Positions 7,112 to 16,304 are shown, counted from the stretch's first letter. The stretch is DNA of 64,000 nt from Actinomadura parmotrematis (GCF_019458805.1 NZ_JAIBOA010000005.1:186001-250000); one strand, 5' to 3'. Numbers and translations are program-made. The notes: a model not told the origin generated them from the sequence alone.

Positions 7112-9349
7112 ATGAGGGGTGCCGAGCAGGGCCGCGACGAGGTCCGGGACGCCGCCCGGGACGCCGGGCAGGACGCCGGGCAGGGCCGCGCCGCGCGCGC
7201 CGATGGTCGCCTGGCGCGGGCAGCGGTGGTGCTGGCGGTGCTGGGGACGGCGGCGACGGCGGCGACGGTCTGGCTGGACGTGCTGGTGGGTGCGGGGCCG
7301 GCCGGTCCGCGGCTGCCGGCGCCGCTGGACTGGCCGCACTGGGGATCGGCGCTGGCGGGGTGGCCGCTGATGGTGGCGGGCGGGGTGCTGGGGACGCGGC
7401 TGCCGCGGCATCCGATGACGTGGCTGCTGCTGGCGGGCGGGGCGGTCGCGGTGGCCGACGGTGCGGGGGCGGCGTACGCGGGGCTGTCGCTGCTGCATCA
7501 CGGGGGCGGGCTGCCGCTGACGTCGGCGGCGGTGTTCGTCGGTGCGCGCTTCGGTCCGGCGATCAACCTGCTGGTGCCGGTGACGCTGCTGTTCTTCCCC
7601 GACGGGGGCCTGCCGTCGCGGCGGTGGCGGTGGCCGGTGCGGTGCGCGGTCGGCGCGCAGGCGCTGGGGGTCGTGCTGGCGCTGATGATGCCGTGGTGGG
7701 AGTTCTCCCTGCACGAGCGGCTGTCGCCGGCGCTGCGCGGTCTGTCGCTGGATCCGCTGTCGCCGCCGCTGCCGCCGGGGTTCTGGCAGGTGGCGATGCC
7801 GCTGTGCCGGGATTCGTTCTTCGCGGCGTTCGCGGTGGCGGTGGCGGCGTTCGCGGTGCGGTTCCGGCGGGCCGGGGAGGTGCGGCGGGCGCAGCTGCGG
7901 TGGATGCTGCTGGCGGTGCTGGTCGACATCGCCATCGTGGGGGGCAGTTCGGCGCTGACGGTGGCGGGGCCGGACTGGGCGCTGTGGTGGGTGGGCGACA
8001 TCGCCTTCGCGCTGATGCACGCGGTGGTGGCGGCCGCGGTGGTGGTGGCGGTGGCGCGCCACCGGCTGTACGACGTCGATCTGCTGCTCGGGTGGACGCT
8101 GCTGTACGGGGCGGTGGCGGTGGCGGTGATCGCGGTGGACACCGCGGTGTTCGTCGGGGCGGGGCGGGTGTTCGACGATCCGGTGGCGGCGGTGCTGGCG
8201 GCGGGGGTGGTGGCGGTGCTGTACGGGCCGCTGCGGCTGCGGTTGCAGCGGTGGGTGACGCGGCTGGTGACGGGCCGGGGCGATCCGTACGACGTGGTGT
8301 CGGCGCTGGCGCGCCGGCTGGAGGACTCGCGGGGGCCCGACGAGCTGCTGGCGGAGGTGGCGCGGGTGGTGGCGGTGTCGTTCCGGTCGCCGTACGTGCG
8401 GGTGGAGCTGGAGCGGAGCGGGGGCGGGGCGGTGGTGGTGGAGCACGGGCGGCGGCGGGCGGACGCGGTGGTGCTGCCGTTCGCCTACCGGGGGGTGCGG
8501 ATCGGGACGCTGGCGCTGGTGGCGCGGGCGGGGGCGCGGCTGTCGGAGGCCGACCAGCGGCTGCTGGCCGACATGATCCGGCAGGCCGCGGCGGCGGCGC
8601 GGGCGACGGCGCTGGCGGTGGATCTGCAGGCCAGCCGGGAGCAGCTGGTGTCGGGGATCGCCGAGGAGCGGCGGCGGCTGCGGCGGGACCTGCACGACGG
8701 GCTGGGCCCGTCGCTGGCGGCGGCCGCGTTGAAGATCGAGGCGGCGCGGGCGCTGGCGTCCCGGGACGCCGGCGCGGCCGACGCGACGCTGGCGGACGTG
8801 CGGGGCGACCTGTCGGTGGTGCTGGGCGACGTGCGGCGGCTGGTGCACGATCTGCGGCCGCCGTCGCTGGACCAGTTCGGGCTGGCGGGGGCGGTGGAGC
8901 AGCTGGCCGGCCGGTTCCGGTCGCGGGCGCTGTCGGTGGCGGTGGAGTGCGGGGAGGGCCTGGGGGTGCTGCCGGCGGCGGTGGAGGAGGCGGCGTACCG
9001 GATCGTCGGGGAGGCGCTGCACAACGTGGCGCGGCACGCGGGGGCGTCGGGGTGCGCGGTGCGGCTGGCGGCGGGGGCGCGGGAGCTGCGGGTGGAGGTC
9101 GCCGACGACGGGCACGGGGTGCCGCCGGGGGTGGTGGCGGGCGTGGGGCTGGTGGGGATGCGCGAGCGGGCCGAGGAGCTGGGCGGCCGCTGCGAGGTGG
9201 CGGCGCGTCCCGAGGGCGGTACGCGGGTGCTGGCGACGCTCCCCTACGGCCCCGCGGGCCGCGCGGCGGGCACGGGGGCTCGCGTCGGCGCCGGAGCGGG
9301 TGCGGGCTCGGGTGGCCGGGGCCGGGCGGTGGAAGGGAGCGGGGTGTGA
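7112..9349 (+). CDS. NarL-type sensor histidine kinase with membrane and GAF domains
   Basis: 745 residues. A basic N-terminus precedes about eight transmembrane segments (residues 30-380). A GAF-like region (about 410-500) and a HisKA_3 dimerisation motif, RRRLRRDLHDGLGPSLA with phospho-accepting H528, follow. The C-terminal ATPase has EALHNVARHAG (N box) and VADDGHGVPPG...GLVGMRERA (G boxes). It autophosphorylates and passes phosphate to the regulator encoded immediately downstream, which it overlaps by four bases. The ligand is unknown; the multi-helix sensor suggests a membrane signal. The last 25 residues are Gly/Ala-rich and probably disordered. Confidence 0.9.
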   Translation: MRGAEQGRDEVRDAARDAGQDAGQGRAARADGRLARAAVVLAVLGTAATAATVWLDVLVGAGPAGPRLPAPLDWPHWGSALAGWPLMVAGGVLGTRLPRHPMTWLLLAGGAVAVADGAGAAYAGLSLLHHGGGLPLTSAAVFVGARFGPAINLLVPVTLLFFPDGGLPSRRWRWPVRCAVGAQALGVVLALMMPWWEFSLHERLSPALRGLSLDPLSPPLPPGFWQVAMPLCRDSFFAAFAVAVAAFAVRFRRAGEVRRAQLRWMLLAVLVDIAIVGGSSALTVAGPDWALWWVGDIAFALMHAVVAAAVVVAVARHRLYDVDLLLGWTLLYGAVAVAVIAVDTAVFVGAGRVFDDPVAAVLAAGVVAVLYGPLRLRLQRWVTRLVTGRGDPYDVVSALARRLEDSRGPDELLAEVARVVAVSFRSPYVRVELERSGGGAVVVEHGRRRADAVVLPFAYRGVRIGTLALVARAGARLSEADQRLLADMIRQAAAAARATALAVDLQASREQLVSGIAEERRRLRRDLHDGLGPSLAAAALKIEAARALASRDAGAADATLADVRGDLSVVLGDVRRLVHDLRPPSLDQFGLAGAVEQLAGRFRSRALSVAVECGEGLGVLPAAVEEAAYRIVGEALHNVARHAGASGCAVRLAAGARELRVEVADDGHGVPPGVVAGVGLVGMRERAEELGGRCEVAARPEGGTRVLATLPYGPAGRAAGTGARVGAGAGAGSGGRGRAVEGSGV

Positions 9350-10077
9350 GCGGACCGCGGGTGCTGATCGCCGATGACCATCCGATGTACCGGGACGGGC
9401 TGCGGCTGGCGCTGGAGTCGTCGGGCCGGGTGCGGGTGGTGGGCGTGGCGGACGGCGGGGCGGCGGCGGTGGAGCTGGCGGCGCGGCTGCGTCCGGACGT
9501 GGTGGTGATGGACCTGGCGATGCCGGGAGTCGACGGGGTGGAGGCGACGCGCCGCATCCTGTCGGCCGCGTCAGGTGCGGCGGCCTCAACGGCTGCGGCG
9601 GGCGCGGTCGTGCCGGGGGTGCTGGTGCTGACGATGCACGACGATGACGAGCACGTGCTGGCGGCGATGCTCGCGGGGGCGCGCGGTTATCTGGTGAAGG
9701 GCGCCGGGCAGCAGGAGATCGTGCGGGCGGTGGAGGTGGTGCACGGCGGCGATGTGATCTTCGGGGCGGCGCTGGCGGGCCGCGTGGCGTCCTATTTCGC
9801 GGTGCGGGCGGGTGCGGACGCGCGGGGCGGGGCGGGTCCGGGGGACGCGGCGGGCGCGGCGGCGCTCCCCCGGTTGACGGCGCGGGAGCGGCAGGTGCTG
9901 GAGCTGATCGCGGCCGGCCTGTCCAACGCGCAGATCGCGGGGCGGCTGGGATTGGCGTCCAAGACCGTCCGCAACAACGTGTGCACGATCTTGGCCAAGC
10001 TCCAGGTCGCCGACCGGGAGGCCGCGGCGACGGTCGCGGCGCGATCGCCAGGACTCGGGCGGGGTTTCGACCGTTGA
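9346..10077 (+). CDS. NarL/LuxR family response regulator
   Basis: 243 residues, GTG start within the kinase stop. Receiver domain: acidic pair D10/D11, phospho-acceptor D56 (VVMDLAMPG) and the conserved lysine in LVKGAG. The receiver is widened by an Ala/Ser-rich insert near residue 80-90 (SAASGAAASTAAAG). The C-terminal LuxR helix-turn-helix (about 170-232) reads LTARERQVLELIAAGLSNAQ and then KTVRNNVCTILAKLQV. It is the partner of the preceding kinase and probably controls genes outside the window, since no clear target operator is visible nearby. Confidence 0.92.
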   Translation: MSGPRVLIADDHPMYRDGLRLALESSGRVRVVGVADGGAAAVELAARLRPDVVVMDLAMPGVDGVEATRRILSAASGAAASTAAAGAVVPGVLVLTMHDDDEHVLAAMLAGARGYLVKGAGQQEIVRAVEVVHGGDVIFGAALAGRVASYFAVRAGADARGGAGPGDAAGAAALPRLTARERQVLELIAAGLSNAQIAGRLGLASKTVRNNVCTILAKLQVADREAAATVAARSPGLGRGFDR

Positions 10078-10093
10078 CCGGCGCCGGCACCGG

Positions 10094-10153
10094 CTCGGTC
10101 GCGGCGCGGCGGCGTCCGCGCGGGGCGGGGGTGGCCGGTGCGCCGCGACCGAG
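10094..10153. terminator. Long-loop inverted repeat between convergent genes
   Basis: CTCGGTCGCGGCGC (10094-10107) and its exact reverse complement (10140-10153) are separated by 32 bases. The repeat fills the gap between the response regulator and the opposing DsbA-like gene. A 14-bp perfect stem that can form in either transcript fits a bidirectional terminator, although the loop is unusually long and no T-tract follows. Confidence 0.5.
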
Positions 10154-10188
10154 GCGGGCCGGGCCGGATCGGGCCGGGCCGGGTCGGG

Positions 10189-10902
10189 TCAGTGCTGGGG
10201 GATGTCGCAGCCGTCGGGGCCGCAGGTGTCGGCGTCGGGGGCGCCGGCGAGGGTGGTGAGGGGGCTGCGGCTGTCCCATGCCTGCTGGAGGGCCTGGGTG
10301 AAGACCTCGGCGGGCTGGCCGCCGGAGACGCCGAGGCGGCGGTCCAGGACGAAGAAGGGCACGCCGGTGGCGCCGAGGGCGGCGGCTTCGCGCTCGTCGG
10401 CGCGGACGCGGTCGGCGTAGGCGGCGGGGTCGTCCAGGACGGCGGCGGCCGCGTCGCGGTCCAGGCCGGCCTCGGCGGCCAGGTCCAGGAGCCGGTCGCG
10501 GTCGTAGATCGATCGCTGCTCGGCGAAGTTGGCGCGGTAGGCCAGGTCCAGGAGGCGTTCCTGGCGGCCGTGGTCGGCGGCGAAGTGCAGCAGGCGGTGG
10601 ATGTCGAAGGTGTTGCCGTTGTCGCGGCCGTCGGTGATGTAGTCGAGGCCGGCGTCGCGGGCGTTGGCGGCGACGCGCTGCTCGGCCTGGCGGGCCTGCT
10701 CCAGGGTCATGCCGTACTTGGCGGCGAGCATGGGGACGACCTCGCTGGTGGTGCCGGTGGGCGAGGCGGGGTCCAGTTCGAAGGACCGGAAGACGACCTC
10801 GACCTGGTCGCGGTGGGCGAAGTCGGCGAGTCCCTGGGTGAAGCGGGCCTTTCCGATGTAGCACCAGGGGCAGGCGATGTCGCTCCAGATCTCGACCTTC
10901 AT
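10189..10902 (-). CDS. DsbA/FrnE-like thiol-disulfide oxidoreductase
   Basis: 237 residues. Thioredoxin fold with redox motif CPWC at residues 11-14 right after the first strand, a helical insertion (about 60-140) and the cis-proline region GATGVPFFVLDRR, as in FrnE/2-hydroxychromene-2-carboxylate-isomerase-like DsbA proteins. There is no signal peptide, so it acts in the cytoplasm. The extreme C-terminus adds a Cys pair (DTCGPDGCD) that could be a second redox or metal site. It is transcribed alone, convergent with the two-component system and divergent from the GNAT gene. The physiological substrate is not shown. Confidence 0.85.
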   Translation of the reverse strand: MKVEIWSDIACPWCYIGKARFTQGLADFAHRDQVEVVFRSFELDPASPTGTTSEVVPMLAAKYGMTLEQARQAEQRVAANARDAGLDYITDGRDNGNTFDIHRLLHFAADHGRQERLLDLAYRANFAEQRSIYDRDRLLDLAAEAGLDRDAAAAVLDDPAAYADRVRADEREAAALGATGVPFFVLDRRLGVSGGQPAEVFTQALQQAWDSRSPLTTLAGAPDADTCGPDGCDIPQH

Positions 10903-11054
10903 GCGGTTGTCAGCTCCCGAGTCGGCGTGGGGTGTTCGGTGTCGAATGATGTCCGGCACAACAGTCCAGGTCATGCCGGTTGTTCCCGGTTCGGGGTGGT
11001 GGGTGGGACGGCCGGGCGGGGGTTCGGGGGGCGTGCGGGGCGGGTGCGGTGGCT

Positions 11055-11060
11055 TAGGAT
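11055..11060 (+). promoter_or_regulatory. -10 element (TAGGAT) of the GNAT gene, leaderless
   Basis: TAGGAT ends seven bases before the GTG at 11068, so the transcript probably begins at or next to the start codon. This decides that start over upstream in-frame codons. Confidence 0.6.
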
Positions 11061-11067
11061 CTCCGGT

Positions 11068-11625
11068 GTGCTGCGCCCCGATTACCCGTTGCGGACCGAT
11101 CGCCTGCTGCTGCGTCCCTTCGAGCCGGGCGACCTGGCCGAGCTGTACGCCTACCAGTCGCTGCCCGAGGTGGCGCGGTTCCTGTACTGGGAGCCGCGCG
11201 ATCTGGAGGAGTCGCGGGTGTTCCTCCAGCAGAAGATGGCCTCCTCTGCGCTGGAGAAGGAGGGCGACTGGCTGGTGATGGCGGTGCTGTGGCGCGAGAC
11301 CGGCGCGCTGGTCGGCGAGGTCAACCTGCAGTGGCGCAGCCGGGAGCACCGGCAGGGCGAGATCGGCTACATCTTCAATCCGGCCTATCACGGCCGGGGG
11401 TTCGCGACCGAGGCGGCCGAGGAGGGCCTGCGGCTGGGGTTCGAGGACCTCGGGCTGCACCGGATCGTGGGCCGGCTGGACGGGCGCAACACCGCGTCGG
11501 CGCGGGTGCTGGAGCGGCTGGGGATGCGGCGCGAGGCGCACCTGGTGGAGAACGAGTTCGTCAAGGGCGAGTGGAGCGACGAGATCGTGTACGCGATGCT
11601 GCGCCGCGAGTGGGACGCCCGCTGA
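11068..11625 (+). CDS. GNAT family N-acetyltransferase (RimJ/RimL type)
   Basis: 185 residues. Starts with the LRTDRLLLRPFEPGD segment of RimJ/RimL-like acetyltransferases; the acetyl-CoA pyrophosphate loop is in NPAYHGRGFATEAA, and the late NTASARVLERLGMRREA motif is conserved. It transfers an acetyl group from acetyl-CoA to an amine, probably a protein N-terminus or a small molecule; the acceptor is unknown. The start follows a leaderless promoter. It is convergent with the WYL regulator 135 bases away. Confidence 0.88.
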   Translation: MLRPDYPLRTDRLLLRPFEPGDLAELYAYQSLPEVARFLYWEPRDLEESRVFLQQKMASSALEKEGDWLVMAVLWRETGALVGEVNLQWRSREHRQGEIGYIFNPAYHGRGFATEAAEEGLRLGFEDLGLHRIVGRLDGRNTASARVLERLGMRREAHLVENEFVKGEWSDEIVYAMLRREWDAR

Positions 11626-11760
11626 CTCCCGGCCCGGCGACCCCGATCCGCCGGCCCCTCCCCCAGGAGCGCCGGCCGGTGACGCCGGCCGCTGATCGCG
11701 GCCCCGTGGCGCTGTCCGATGGTCGCGGGAGCGCCGTCCGGCGGTGGGGGCGGGGCGTGG

Positions 11761-12711
11761 TCAGGGGCGGTCGGCCTGGGTGGTGAGGTGGGCGGCCAGG
11801 TCGCGGACGGCGTCGCGCAGGGCGGCGGGTTCGCGGACGGTGAAGGGGTGGCCGAGTCCGGCGAGCATGCGGGCGGCGTCGGCGAGGTGCTCGACGCGCA
11901 TGTCCAGGAGCGTTCCGCCGTCCTCGGCGTGCAGGGTGGCGACGGTGGCGGGGATGCGGCGGCGCGCGGTGGCGGGGTCGGTGTGCAGGAGCACGCGCAC
12001 GCGGTGGGCGTAGGGCACGGCGGCCAGTGATCGGGTGAGGTGGCCGACGGGGTCGGTGTCGCCGGGGTCGTCGAAGGCGGTGTCGAGCAGGTCGGCGCTG
12101 TGGACGCGGTCCAGGCGGAAGGTGCGGGTGGCGGCGCTGCGGTGGTCGTGGCCGGTGACGTACCAGCGGCCGGCGTGGAAGACCAGGCCGTGGGGGTCGA
12201 GGTCGCGTTCGGTGCGCTCGCCCTTCCAGGAGCGGTAGGCCAGGCGGGTGCGGCGGCGGGTGCGGGCGGCGGTGGCCAGGGTGAGCAGGACGCCGGGCGC
12301 GGGGTCGGTGCCGTCGCGGGCGTCCAGGGTGAAGCCGAGGGTGTCCTGGAGGGCCTGGACGCGGTCGCGCAGGGCGGCGGGCAGCACGCGGGCGATCTTG
12401 GCGTGGGCGCTCTCGGCGGGGGCGGCGGGCAGGCCGAGGCGGCGTCCGGCGAGCAGGGCGAGGACGACGGCGGTGGCCTCGTCGCCGGTGAGCATCAGGG
12501 GCGGGAGCCGGTAGCCGGGCGACAGGCGGTAGCCGCCGTGGCGGCCGCGGTCGGCGGTGACGGGGATGCCGAGGTCGTCCAGGCGGGCGGCGTAGCGGCG
12601 GACGGTGCGCTCGTCGACGCCGAGGCGGGCGGCGAGGTCGGGTCCGGTGAGCCGGTGGTGGGTCTGCAGGAGTTCCAGCATGGCCAGCACGCGGGTGGTG
12701 GGGTGTGACAC
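11761..12711 (-). CDS. YafY-type HTH/WYL-domain transcriptional regulator
   Basis: 316 residues. N-terminal winged helix of the DeoR/YafY kind (LGVDERTVRRYAARLDDLGI, then GGYRL). The WYL domain is visible as LAYRSWKGERTERDLDPHGLVF, where the usual W-Y-L triad is partly kept (GRWYVTGHD). A WCX-like C-terminal extension ends near LRDAVRDLAAHL. Such proteins sense nucleotides, nucleic-acid ends or small molecules. The gene is divergent from the alpha/beta hydrolase, with 106 bases between them, so it is the likely local regulator. The GTG start at 12711 is preceded by GAGGTGAG. Confidence 0.87.
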   Translation of the reverse strand: MSHPTTRVLAMLELLQTHHRLTGPDLAARLGVDERTVRRYAARLDDLGIPVTADRGRHGGYRLSPGYRLPPLMLTGDEATAVVLALLAGRRLGLPAAPAESAHAKIARVLPAALRDRVQALQDTLGFTLDARDGTDPAPGVLLTLATAARTRRRTRLAYRSWKGERTERDLDPHGLVFHAGRWYVTGHDHRSAATRTFRLDRVHSADLLDTAFDDPGDTDPVGHLTRSLAAVPYAHRVRVLLHTDPATARRRIPATVATLHAEDGGTLLDMRVEHLADAARMLAGLGHPFTVREPAALRDAVRDLAAHLTTQADRP

Positions 12712-12817
12712 GGGTCACTCACCTCATCCGGGCGGAGGTCGTCCGGTTTCGATCGTAGCGTGCGGGCGTCGGAGGAGAGCGGCCGGTGCGAGGGTGCGGC
12801 GGCCGGTAGGTGAAGGG

Positions 12818-13615
12818 GTGAGGTCGTTGGCGACGTTCGTGCTGGTTCCGGGGTTCTGGTTGGGCGGCTGGGTGTGGGAGGCGGTGGCGGCGCGGCTGCG
12901 CGGGGCGGGTCACGAGGTGCACGCGGTGACGCTGGCGGGGCTGGCCGAGCGGGCCGGCGAGGCGTCCCCTCAGGTGGATGTGGACGCCCACGTGCGCGAC
13001 CTGGTGTCGCTGGTGGAGGGCCGGGGCCTGCGCGAGGTCGTGCTGGTGGGGCACAGCGGGGCGCACATGCCGGTGGCGGGTGCGGTGGACGTGCTGGCGG
13101 CGCGGTCGCCGGGCCGGGTGGCGCGCGTGGTGTACGTCGACACCGCGCCGATGCCGTCGGGGATGGCGTCGCTGGACTTCGGTCCGCCCGGGGAGCGGGC
13201 CGAGGTGGAGCGGCGGGCGGCCGAGGAGGGCGGGGGGTGGCTGATCCCGGTGCCGCGGTTCGTGCCCGCGGAGGGGCCGTCGCTGGAGGGGTTGTCGGCG
13301 GCGGATCTGGAGGCGCTGCGCACGCGGGGGACGCCGCAGCCGCTGGCGACGGCGACGCAGGCGCTGCGGCGTCCCGATCCGCTGCCGCCGGTGCCCTCGA
13401 CGATGGTGGCGTGCTCGATGCCGGTGGCGGCGGTGCGGGCGATGGTGGCGTCGGGGGCACCGGTGTTCGCGCCGATGGCGGGGCCGGAGTGGGAGTTCCG
13501 GGAGCTGGCGACGGGGCACTGGCCGATGCTGTCGGAGCCGGCCGCGCTGGCGGGGCTGCTGGCGGAGATCAGCGAGCGGGGGCCGTCGGTGCGGGGGGTG
13601 TGCGGGCGGGGATGA
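12818..13615 (+). CDS. Alpha/beta hydrolase (EstC-like)
   Basis: 265 residues. The fold opens with FVLVPGFWLGGWVW (oxyanion loop). The nucleophile elbow is VGHSGAHM, the acid is probably the Asp of VVYVDTAP, and the catalytic His is in TGHWPMLSEP. This is the small alpha/beta hydrolase type, including EstC-like esterases, often sitting beside a regulator. The substrate is not evident. The GTG start at 12818 is close behind TAGGTG, a possible -10. The last 47 bases overlap the end of the PAP2 gene on the other strand. Confidence 0.85.
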   Translation: MRSLATFVLVPGFWLGGWVWEAVAARLRGAGHEVHAVTLAGLAERAGEASPQVDVDAHVRDLVSLVEGRGLREVVLVGHSGAHMPVAGAVDVLAARSPGRVARVVYVDTAPMPSGMASLDFGPPGERAEVERRAAEEGGGWLIPVPRFVPAEGPSLEGLSAADLEALRTRGTPQPLATATQALRRPDPLPPVPSTMVACSMPVAAVRAMVASGAPVFAPMAGPEWEFRELATGHWPMLSEPAALAGLLAEISERGPSVRGVCGRG

Positions 13616-14339
13616 GGGCGCGTCCGGCGGTGCCGAGCAGGGTGCCGAGGGCCCAGCCGGCGAGGGCGTCGGTGGCCCAGTGGTAGCCCAGGGCGACGAC
13701 GGCGACCGCGACGGTGGCGGCGAGGGCGTGCGCGGCGATCCGCCATCGGCGGGCGGCGCCGGTGAGGGCGGTGATGACCAGCCAGCAGGCGGCGGCGTTG
13801 GCGGCGTGGCCGGAGGGGTAGGACAGGTAGCCGTCCTGGAACAGCAGGTCGTGGCCGGTGCGGGGCGGGGTGCGGCCGAAGGCGATCTGGGCGCCGCGCA
13901 CGATGATCTCGGTGGACAGCAGCCACAGGCCGCCGCGGACGGCGGTCCACACGTCGCGGGCGCGGCGGGCGGCGGCCAGGACGGCCAGGGCGGTGAGGGT
14001 GCCGACGAGCCAGTACTGGCCGGCGTTGACCAGGGTGCGCCAGAACCAGTGCCAGGGGCCGGTGCGGGGCGGCAGTCCGTCGGCGAACAGCCAGGTGTCC
14101 AGGTGGCGGAGCGGGCCGCCGGCCAGGACGTCGGCGGTGGTGGCGACGGCGACCACGGCGGCGGCGACGGCGAGACCGCGGGCCGCGCCCCTGCGCGCGG
14201 TCGCGCCCGCGGTCGCGCTCGTGGTCACGATCGCCGTCGCGTCGCCGGTCGCGCTCGCGTCGGTAGTCGCGCTCGTGGTGGCGCTCGCGTCGGTGGTGGT
14301 GGCGGGAGGGCGTCCTCCCCCGGTTCGGCGGCCCTGCAT
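13569..14339 (-). CDS. PAP2 family membrane phosphatase
   Basis: 256 residues. An N-terminal tail of about 45 residues is a Thr/Ser/Ala/Asp repeat (TTDASATTSATTDASATG) encoded by a tandemly repeated DNA stretch. The core has five to six membrane helices. The phosphatase signature is visible as FGRTPPRTG (motif 1, divergent), YPSGHAAN (motif 2, with its His) and GYHWATDALAG (motif 3, His and Asp). It probably removes phosphate from lipid phosphates such as undecaprenyl pyrophosphate or phosphatidate at the outer face. Its 3' end overlaps the opposing hydrolase by 47 bases. Confidence 0.85.
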   Translation of the reverse strand: MQGRRTGGGRPPATTTDASATTSATTDASATGDATAIVTTSATAGATARRGAARGLAVAAAVVAVATTADVLAGGPLRHLDTWLFADGLPPRTGPWHWFWRTLVNAGQYWLVGTLTALAVLAAARRARDVWTAVRGGLWLLSTEIIVRGAQIAFGRTPPRTGHDLLFQDGYLSYPSGHAANAAACWLVITALTGAARRWRIAAHALAATVAVAVVALGYHWATDALAGWALGTLLGTAGRALIPARTPPAPTAPAR

Positions 14340-14440
14340 GCCTCCGATCCTGCCTCATCTGCGGTGATGCCGCGGACGGCGGCGTCCCGGGCGCGCCGGG
14401 ACACCGCCGGAGAGGGCCGTCGGGGGGCGGCCGGCCGGGG

Positions 14441-16222
14441 TCAGGCGTCGGGGGCGGCGGGCCGGGCGGTGACGGGCAGGGTGCCGTCGGTGTAGGCCTT
14501 GCGGCAGGCGCTGCGGGAGATCTTGCCGCTGCTGGTGCGGGGCAGGCCGCCGGGTTCGATGAGGACGACCTCGCTGACGCGCACGTCGTGGTGCTGCTTG
14601 ACGGCGGCGCGGACGGCGGCGGTGACCTCGCCGATGTCCAGGCGGCGGATGGGGACGCGGCGGTTGCGTTCGGCGACGACGACGAGGTTCTCGGTCTCCT
14701 CGCCGCGGACGGCGAACGCGGCGGCGTACTCGCGGCGCACGCCGTCGTGGGCGTGGTAGGCGGTGTACTCCAGGTCCTGCGGGTAATGGTTGCGGCCGTC
14801 GATGATGACCAGGTCCTTGATGCGGCCGGTGACGTAGAGCTGGCCGTCGTGCCAGACGCCGAGGTCGCCGCTGCGCAGCCAGGGGCCCTCGGGCAGGTCG
14901 CCGCGGTCGCCGGTGAGGGTGGCGCCGAAGGTGTCGGCGGTGTCGGCGGGGCGGTTCCAGTAGCCGGCGGTGACGTTGGGGCCGTGGATCCAGATCTCGC
15001 CGACCCTGCCGTCGGGGCGGCGGGCGCCGGTGGCGGGGTCGGCGATGGCCAGGTGCTGGCCGTAGGGCTGCCCGCAGCCGACCAGGACGGTGGCGCGTTC
15101 GTGGTCGCGGTCGACGGGGACCAGGGTGCCGTCGCCGAGGGCGTCGCGGTCGACGGGGGTGACGGTGGGGGGTTCGTAGCGGGAGGAGGAGCAGACGTAG
15201 ACGGTGGCCTCGGCCAGGCCGTAGGCGGGGACCTGGACCTCGGGGCGCAGGCCGTGGTCGCGGTAGGCGTCCAGGTAGGCGGTGAGGGTGTGCTCGCGGA
15301 TGGTCTCGGCGCCGTTCATGAACACCTGCACGCCCGACAGGTCGAGGGCGGCCTTCTCCTCCTCGGGGACCTTGGTGGACAGGTACTCGTAGGCGAAGTT
15401 GGGCGCGCAGGTGAAGGCGTGGGACTGGCGGGAGAGCAGCTCGAGCCAGCGGGTGGGGCGCATGATGAAGGCGACGGGGTCCATCAGGACGGCGGGGCTG
15501 GCGTGGGCGATGGGCAGGGCGATGGCGGTGACCAGGCCCATGTCGTGGAAGAGGGGGAGCCAGTTGACGCCGGTGGACACGCGCGGGATGCCGTCGAAGG
15601 TGCCCCAGCACTGCTCGGCGTTGACGGCGATGTTGCCGTGGGTGACCATGACGCCGGCCGGGACGCGGGTGGAGCCGGAGGTGTACTGCAGGTAGGCCAG
15701 GTCGTCGGCGTCGATGGGTTCGTCGTCCCAGGTGAGGGTGGGGTCGACGGCGTCGACGGCGAGGATCTCCTTGGGGTGGGGGACGGTTCCGGTGGCGAAG
15801 AACGCCTGGACGTGGGGCAGGGCGGCGGTGGTGGTGAGGACGGTCTGGGGTTCGGCGTCGCCGTAGACGGCCAGGAGGCGGTCGGCGTGGCCGGGCAGGT
15901 CGGGGGAGAACAGCGGGACGGCGATGACGCGGGCGTACATGCAGCCGAGGACGGCGACGATGTAGTCCAGGGTCTGGGGGGCCAGGATGGCGGCGCGCTC
16001 GCCGGGGGCGGTGATCTGGCGCAGGGCGGCGGCCAGGGCGCGCGAGCGGCGGTCCAGTTCGGCCCAGGTGAGGTCGATGGCGGTGCCGTCGGGGTCGGTG
16101 CTGTAGTCCATGAAGGTGTAGGCGCGGTCGTCGGGGTACTGCTCGGCCCAGCGGGCGAGGCGCTGGACGAGCGGGGTGCGGTCCAGGGCGTGGGGGTCGG
16201 GCGGTGTCGGGGCGCTGGTCAT
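14441..16222 (-). CDS. Fatty acyl-AMP ligase (FAAL, FadD32-like)
   Basis: 593 residues, a full-length FAAL. The adenylation P-loop reads LQYTSGSTRVPAGVMV (about residues 178-193), where the QYTSGST form and the early LAPQTLDYIVA and AVPLFSPDLPG segments mark fatty acyl-AMP rather than acyl-CoA ligases. The C-terminal domain has IKDLVIIDGRNHYPQD and the lysine region TSSGKISRSACR. FAALs activate a fatty acid as the adenylate and pass it to an acyl carrier protein of a PKS or NRPS. No carrier protein, PKS or NRPS is in the window. It follows the delta-9 desaturase on the same strand after 82 bases, so the substrate may be an unsaturated acid. Confidence 0.87.
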   Translation of the reverse strand: MTSAPTPPDPHALDRTPLVQRLARWAEQYPDDRAYTFMDYSTDPDGTAIDLTWAELDRRSRALAAALRQITAPGERAAILAPQTLDYIVAVLGCMYARVIAVPLFSPDLPGHADRLLAVYGDAEPQTVLTTTAALPHVQAFFATGTVPHPKEILAVDAVDPTLTWDDEPIDADDLAYLQYTSGSTRVPAGVMVTHGNIAVNAEQCWGTFDGIPRVSTGVNWLPLFHDMGLVTAIALPIAHASPAVLMDPVAFIMRPTRWLELLSRQSHAFTCAPNFAYEYLSTKVPEEEKAALDLSGVQVFMNGAETIREHTLTAYLDAYRDHGLRPEVQVPAYGLAEATVYVCSSSRYEPPTVTPVDRDALGDGTLVPVDRDHERATVLVGCGQPYGQHLAIADPATGARRPDGRVGEIWIHGPNVTAGYWNRPADTADTFGATLTGDRGDLPEGPWLRSGDLGVWHDGQLYVTGRIKDLVIIDGRNHYPQDLEYTAYHAHDGVRREYAAAFAVRGEETENLVVVAERNRRVPIRRLDIGEVTAAVRAAVKQHHDVRVSEVVLIEPGGLPRTSSGKISRSACRKAYTDGTLPVTARPAAPDA

Positions 16223-16304
16223 GGGGGCTGCCTTTCGGGGGGCCGCACGGGCCGGGCGGGGCGGGTTCGGATGACGCGGGGGCGCGGGGTCAGGCGCCTC
16301 GGGG

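Noticed and set aside
6281..10864. Reverse open frame of about 1500 codons across the two-component system
   Set aside because: Only its last 219 codons (from 6940 downward) encode a credible protein; the rest is the antisense of the kinase and regulator.
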